The notes under the pieces are model-generated. The model had not been told where the DNA came from, made no database searches, and saw only the letters and a program-made list of their open reading frames with translations. DNA of 64,000 nt from Paracoccaceae bacterium. Its GTDB lineage: Bacteria; Pseudomonadota; Alphaproteobacteria; Rhodobacterales; Rhodobacteraceae. Within the stretch, counting starts at the first letter, position 1; every line of letters begins with the position of its first letter. Location: positions 1 through 64,000 of the forward strand of contig CACPPZ010000003.1 in assembly GCA_902635985.1 (NCBI GenBank), read 5' to 3'. This document shows positions 60,834 to 64,000 of this stretch, piece by piece. A program made the position numbers and the translations under genes.

Positions 60834-61787
60834 GTGCCAGATTCTTTCTTTAAACCTGTATCCGGATTTGATCTGCCAAGGTTCGCCGGAGTGCCAACAT
60901 TTATGCGATTACCAAATGTACCAGTTGACCACTCGCGTTTTGATGATGTTGATATCGGTTTAATAGGGGTGCCTTGGGATAGTGGAACGACTAATAGACC
61001 CGGTCCGCGTCATGGCCCAAGACAAGTGAGAGATGCGTCAACTATGATTAGAGCGCAGCATCCAGTTTTTGGAACACGTCCGTTTGAAATAAAAAATATT
61101 GCAGATTTAGGAGATGTTGGGCCTAATCCTGCGGATATCCACGACTCAATGGACCGAATTACCAAATTCTATGACACAGTCATGGCTGCTGGTATAAAGC
61201 CACTGACCGTAGGTGGTGACCATCTTGTATCTTTACCTGTTTTACGTGCAGTAGCAAAAAAAGGGCCTATTGGGATGGTTCATTTTGACAGTCATACAGA
61301 TTTATTTAATAGCTATTTTAATGGCACGAAATATACTCATGGTACACCCTTTAGACGAGCAGTAGAGGAAAATTTGCTTGATCCAAAACGCGTCGTGCAA
61401 ATTGGAATACGTGGCACTCAGTATGATAGCGAGGATGTAGATTTTGCCATGTCAGTAGGGATACGTATTATTCGCATTGAAGAATTTTTTAAAAGAGATT
61501 TATCAGAGCTTATGCAAGAAGTTAGAGAAATTGTGGGTGATCAGGAAACTTATGTTTCATATGATATTGATTTCGTTGATCCTACATTTGCACCTGGCAC
61601 TGGTACGCCTGAAGTGGGTGGCCCAAATAGTTTTCAAGCTTTGCAGGTTGTTAGAGAGCTCAAAGGTCTGAATATTGTTGGTTCAGATATGGTAGAAGTA
61701 AGTCCACCTTTTGATGCAACTGGTAATACTGCATTTTTGGGAGCTTCGATAATGTTTGAGCTACTTTGTCAAATGGTAAATAACTGA
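60834..61787 (+). CDS. speB: agmatinase/ureohydrolase family
   Basis: 317 residues of the arginase/agmatinase fold. The Mn ligands lie in GGDHLVSLPVL, HFDSHTDLF and SYDIDFVDP, followed by GTGTPEVGG. GTG start with AAAGGAATATTCA. It hydrolyses agmatine to putrescine and urea, or a related guanidino compound (guanidinobutyrate, guanidinopropionate). No arginine decarboxylase is in the window; the AruI-like decarboxylase at 32.5 kb could make 4-guanidinobutyraldehyde in a pathway whose acid product is a ureohydrolase substrate. Confidence 0.85.
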   Translation: MPDSFFKPVSGFDLPRFAGVPTFMRLPNVPVDHSRFDDVDIGLIGVPWDSGTTNRPGPRHGPRQVRDASTMIRAQHPVFGTRPFEIKNIADLGDVGPNPADIHDSMDRITKFYDTVMAAGIKPLTVGGDHLVSLPVLRAVAKKGPIGMVHFDSHTDLFNSYFNGTKYTHGTPFRRAVEENLLDPKRVVQIGIRGTQYDSEDVDFAMSVGIRIIRIEEFFKRDLSELMQEVREIVGDQETYVSYDIDFVDPTFAPGTGTPEVGGPNSFQALQVVRELKGLNIVGSDMVEVSPPFDATGNTAFLGASIMFELLCQMVNN

Positions 61788-61863
61788 ACAAGATACAATA
61801 TTTTAAAACAACGAATATGAGCTTGACGTATTCATTTAAAACTCTTACTCCAAGCGCGTTAAT

Positions 61864-61940
61864 GGCGGAGTAGCTCAGGTGGTTAGAGCAGCGGAATCAT
61901 AATCCGCGTGTCGGGGGTTCAAGTCCCTCCTCCGCTACCA
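61864..61940 (+). tRNA. tRNA-Met (CAT), elongator type
   Basis: 77 bases with encoded CCA. Anticodon CAT at 61898-61900 in the loop ATCATAA closed by GCGGA/TCCGC. The T-arm GGGGGTTCAAGTCCC and a 7-bp acceptor stem (first pair G-U) are regular. The sequence pattern is that of alphaproteobacterial elongator Met rather than initiator or Ile2. An integrase remnant follows 102 bases on, so the 3' end of this tRNA is the probable attachment site of the island. Confidence 0.95.
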
Positions 61941-62041
61941 AAAATCCTTGTAAATCAGTTATTTAATATAGAATTTGCTTTGTGTCTGTTTTGGCTCAAT
62001 ACTTAGACACAGTTAGACACTTTTTCTAAGGTATTGATTCA

Positions 62042-62311
62042 TTGGTCGAATCTGTAAATGCGAAGAAAACGATTAAGCAAATCCGTCGTGGTTTGAGCAC
62101 ATATAGTATGGGTAGATCACCTTTTTGGCATGCTCGAATTTATGATCCTGTAAAGAAAAAGTATGTTGTTCTTAGCACGAAAGAGACAAACAGGATTGAA
62201 GCGATAGAAGTCGCAGAAGAGATCTTTGAGACCTACAAATCCAAACAGAACTCATCACACGCGACGAGCAAGGATCGCTCGTTTGAGTATTACGCAAAGC
62301 TTCTTGCTTAG
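62042..62311 (+). pseudogene. N-terminal fragment of a site-specific integrase
   Basis: 89 codons. The segment RSPFWHARIYDPVKKKYVV then LSTKETNRIEAIEVAEEI matches the arm-binding N-terminal domain of tyrosine integrases from marine alphaproteobacterial islands, and FEYYAKLL begins the core-binding domain. It stops at TAG 62309-62311 and the catalytic domain is missing; the restriction-enzyme gene begins eleven bases later. TTG start at 62042. It is a truncated, inactive integrase adjoining its tRNA target. Confidence 0.7.
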
Positions 62312-62321
62312 GGGGAATGAG

Positions 62322-62954
62322 TTGAGACTAGTAAATTATTACTCGCACCTAAATGGATATGAGTGGCTACAGTATCATAAACCCCATTTATGGACGGAGC
62401 TTATCGAGGCAATAGCTGCCATAGATGCAAATGCAATGCGTACTAAAGTCTCCAAAGAAAAAACAATGCAGGGAAAATTACTTTTGTCACCTAATAGTTT
62501 GAACGAAGCATTTAAAGAAGAGCTGATTTCAATCAGAGGATGGGAAAAGCCAGTGTCTAAATCTTACTTCATAACTGACAACGCAGACCTAACAAAGCGT
62601 ATGATACGTGAAGGAATGAACATTGATCAACAGCGTGAGTTGCTAGAATTAAACGATAAGCCAACTAACCAAAATTACAGATCGAAAAATGAAGCAGACT
62701 TTGAAAAAGAACGTGTATCGATTGAAGTACAGCTTGGTAAATATGCGTTTGTTCAATACGATATTTTTGTGAAGCACGCGGCAAACTACATGCATGATCG
62801 TATCGATTTAGGAATACAAATTGTACCGATGAAAGAAATGGAAATGAAAATGTCGTCGGGACCATCTAATTATGAACGCAATTTGAATGAGTTACTCCGA
62901 CAGGGGCGGATATTTCCGCCTGTACCGATCATACTTGTTGGAATTGCACCTTAG
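62322..62954 (+). CDS. BglII/BstYI-family type II restriction endonuclease
   Basis: 210 residues. It begins with YYSHLNGYEWLQYHKPHLW, the family N-terminus. The catalytic residues are Asp126, Glu135 and Gln137 (spacing 9 and 2, as in BstYI). It ends with RQGRIFPPVPIILVGIAP, also characteristic. TTG start with AGGGGG at 62310-62315, six bases before. The family recognises GATC-containing hexamers (AGATCT, RGATCY). The cognate methyltransferase gene converges from the other strand, 32 bases away. Confidence 0.85.
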   Translation: MRLVNYYSHLNGYEWLQYHKPHLWTELIEAIAAIDANAMRTKVSKEKTMQGKLLLSPNSLNEAFKEELISIRGWEKPVSKSYFITDNADLTKRMIREGMNIDQQRELLELNDKPTNQNYRSKNEADFEKERVSIEVQLGKYAFVQYDIFVKHAANYMHDRIDLGIQIVPMKEMEMKMSSGPSNYERNLNELLRQGRIFPPVPIILVGIAP

Positions 62955-62986
62955 TGCGAAAAAATGATTGTGAAATCGGGATAGAG

Positions 62987-64000
62987 TTACTTCCGCTTCG
63001 AGTTCAAAAAAGAACCTAGTAAGAGCCCTGCAATAATTTCTACAGAGTATTTGAGTAGCTTCTGTTTGCCTACTATAATAGTTTCTTTATCTCGACTTTG
63101 AAGAATCTTCAAAAGAACATCATCGATGACGTTTTTATCTAACGCTGCCAGGTCAGTGATGATTTTTCCTGCAATTTCACCAAACTCATCCAGTAAGATA
63201 AATGGGTGTATGTCGTTAGCTCGTTTCGACCAAGTCGATTGTAGGGATGAGCTATCGATTACTAGCGCTGTGTCGAGATATTTATCAATTTTATTAACTA
63301 GGTCAGCGTCGTTGTGAATAAGCTCAGATTTAGTTGTATTGAGGATATCTTTATCAAGTTCTAGAGACTTTATTCGTTTTGAGTCGCCGTAGTAAAAATC
63401 GATAGACCAAGGTAATTTACCAGAACGGTTATTAAGTTCAAACCTGGTGCCGCTTTTGAAGCGAAGATTAGGAATAGCAAATCGAAATGATCGGTTTTCT
63501 GGGTAAGACTTTCCATCAGTATCAATTGGGGTAACCGGCGCACTTTCAAATGCCCCCTGAAAATCAAAATCCACCTCTTCGTGACTTAATAAATCGTCTA
63601 GTTTGGTTTGTTGAAATGCATTAGCTAGATAATATGTGAAAACTGGCGGGATGGCATTTCCAATCATTTTCATTTTCGCCGAGTAAGTTGGTCCAAAGAA
63701 TTGATAGTTTATTGGAAAACCTTGAAGGCAGCCTCTCTCCCTGATTGTTAGTCGTCTAAAGTTCTTAGCTTCTGGGACAATTATACTTTCACGGCTCACA
63801 CGGGTACATGTTGCTGTAACTGTTCGCACTGGCTTATCGAGTTGTTCTGGAAATGGCATATCATTGTAGACAGTATGATAGGTCTTTGCGTCTCGATTGA
63901 ACCTAAGTTCTTCCCAGTTCAATACTGACTCTTTTTCATGGTCGGTCAAAGCGTTTGACGACAAATCGAGCGCATAATTTGGGTCAGACACCTTACTTGA
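62987..64000 (-). CDS. DNA cytosine-C5 methyltransferase, 5' part missing
   Basis: The C-terminal ~337 residues of a C5-MTase, open through the right edge. Motif IX-region PVRTVTATCTRVSRES, the RRLTIRERGCLQGFP segment and motif X KMKMIGNAIPPVFTYYLA are clear. About 205 residues follow motif X, much more than usual, ending in a hydrophobic segment (IIAGLLLGSFL). Motifs I-VI lie outside the window. It is the likely partner of the convergent BglII-family enzyme and would protect the C in a GATC-type site. Confidence 0.85.
   Translation of the reverse strand, partial: SSKVSDPNYALDLSSNALTDHEKESVLNWEELRFNRDAKTYHTVYNDMPFPEQLDKPVRTVTATCTRVSRESIIVPEAKNFRRLTIRERGCLQGFPINYQFFGPTYSAKMKMIGNAIPPVFTYYLANAFQQTKLDDLLSHEEVDFDFQGAFESAPVTPIDTDGKSYPENRSFRFAIPNLRFKSGTRFELNNRSGKLPWSIDFYYGDSKRIKSLELDKDILNTTKSELIHNDADLVNKIDKYLDTALVIDSSSLQSTWSKRANDIHPFILLDEFGEIAGKIITDLAALDKNVIDDVLLKILQSRDKETIIVGKQKLLKYSVEIIAGLLLGSFLNSKRK

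Noticed and set aside
62226..62321. N-terminal extension of the restriction enzyme from an upstream ATG
   Set aside because: It runs in another frame over the integrase fragment; TTG 62322 has the Shine-Dalgarno and the family N-terminus.
1..64000. CRISPR arrays, prophage structural genes, insertion sequences, rRNA operons
   Set aside because: I saw no regularly spaced repeats, transposase genes, phage genes or rRNA in the window; the only mobile trace is the integrase fragment at 62 kb.

Overview
The window looks like chromosome of an AT-rich, free-living marine alphaproteobacterium. A Roseobacter-clade or SAR116-like lineage fits best; this is inferred from gene content, not from a phylogenetic marker. 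Pointers are an NDUFA9-type complex I accessory gene, several high-affinity uptake systems for small nitrogenous compounds, Rieske and GcvT-type genes typical of methylated-amine use, and a CcsR/alpha-r14-like anti-Shine-Dalgarno small RNA candidate. Coding density is high. Many starts are TTG or GTG with a good Shine-Dalgarno, and ATGA overlaps are common.

Layout. 1-4.8 kb: partial EamA transporter, a small unknown protein, and a sugar kinase / PhyH dioxygenase / DHDPS-like aldolase operon facing an NHL beta-propeller gene. 4.9-20.4 kb: an amine/methylated-amine catabolic block with two Rieske oxygenases, a class III aminotransferase, a trimethylamine-dehydrogenase-like flavoprotein, a polyamine-type ABC transporter, two CrtI-like flavoproteins and a GcvT-like protein. 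It also holds two decayed genes: a flavoprotein C-terminus and a cupin with two in-frame stops. 20.5-27.6 kb: a BMP/nucleoside-type ABC transporter, a cytosine-deaminase-like amidohydrolase and a DadA-like oxidase. 27.8-28.6 kb: a BKACE (DUF849) gene. 28.8-32.5 kb: a tightly overlapping cassette of glycosyltransferase, nucleosidase-like protein, spore-photoproduct-lyase-like radical SAM enzyme and SDR, followed by the sRNA candidate.

32.5-40.1 kb: a TPP decarboxylase, a proline-racemase-superfamily protein with Ser/Thr in place of the Cys pair, an MFS transporter, an M29 aminopeptidase, an MBL-fold protein, a P450 and a small membrane protein. 40.2-47.7 kb: a DadA paralogue, a TRAP transporter, an Asp/Glu-racemase-family protein, a zinc alcohol dehydrogenase and a DAO-family oxidase. 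47.8-56 kb: a 2-aminoethylphosphonate-type ABC transporter followed by a gamma-glutamyl-amine ligase (glutamine synthetase family), an aldehyde dehydrogenase and an iron alcohol dehydrogenase. 56.1-57 kb: a CueR-like regulator diverging from a DUF4396 membrane protein across a recognisable CueR/HmrR-type promoter. 57.1-61.8 kb: housekeeping genes (NDUFA9-like, asd, leucyl aminopeptidase, agmatinase). 61.9-64 kb: tRNA-Met(CAT), a truncated integrase, a BglII/BstYI-family restriction enzyme and a convergent C5-cytosine methyltransferase running off the edge, i.e. a tRNA-anchored island.

The parts most worth a second look are the SPL-like cassette with its sRNA, the gamma-glutamyl amino-alcohol operon behind an AEP-type transporter, the copper-responsive DUF4396 gene, the Ser/Thr proline-racemase relative, and the R-M system that replaces an integrase at tRNA-Met.
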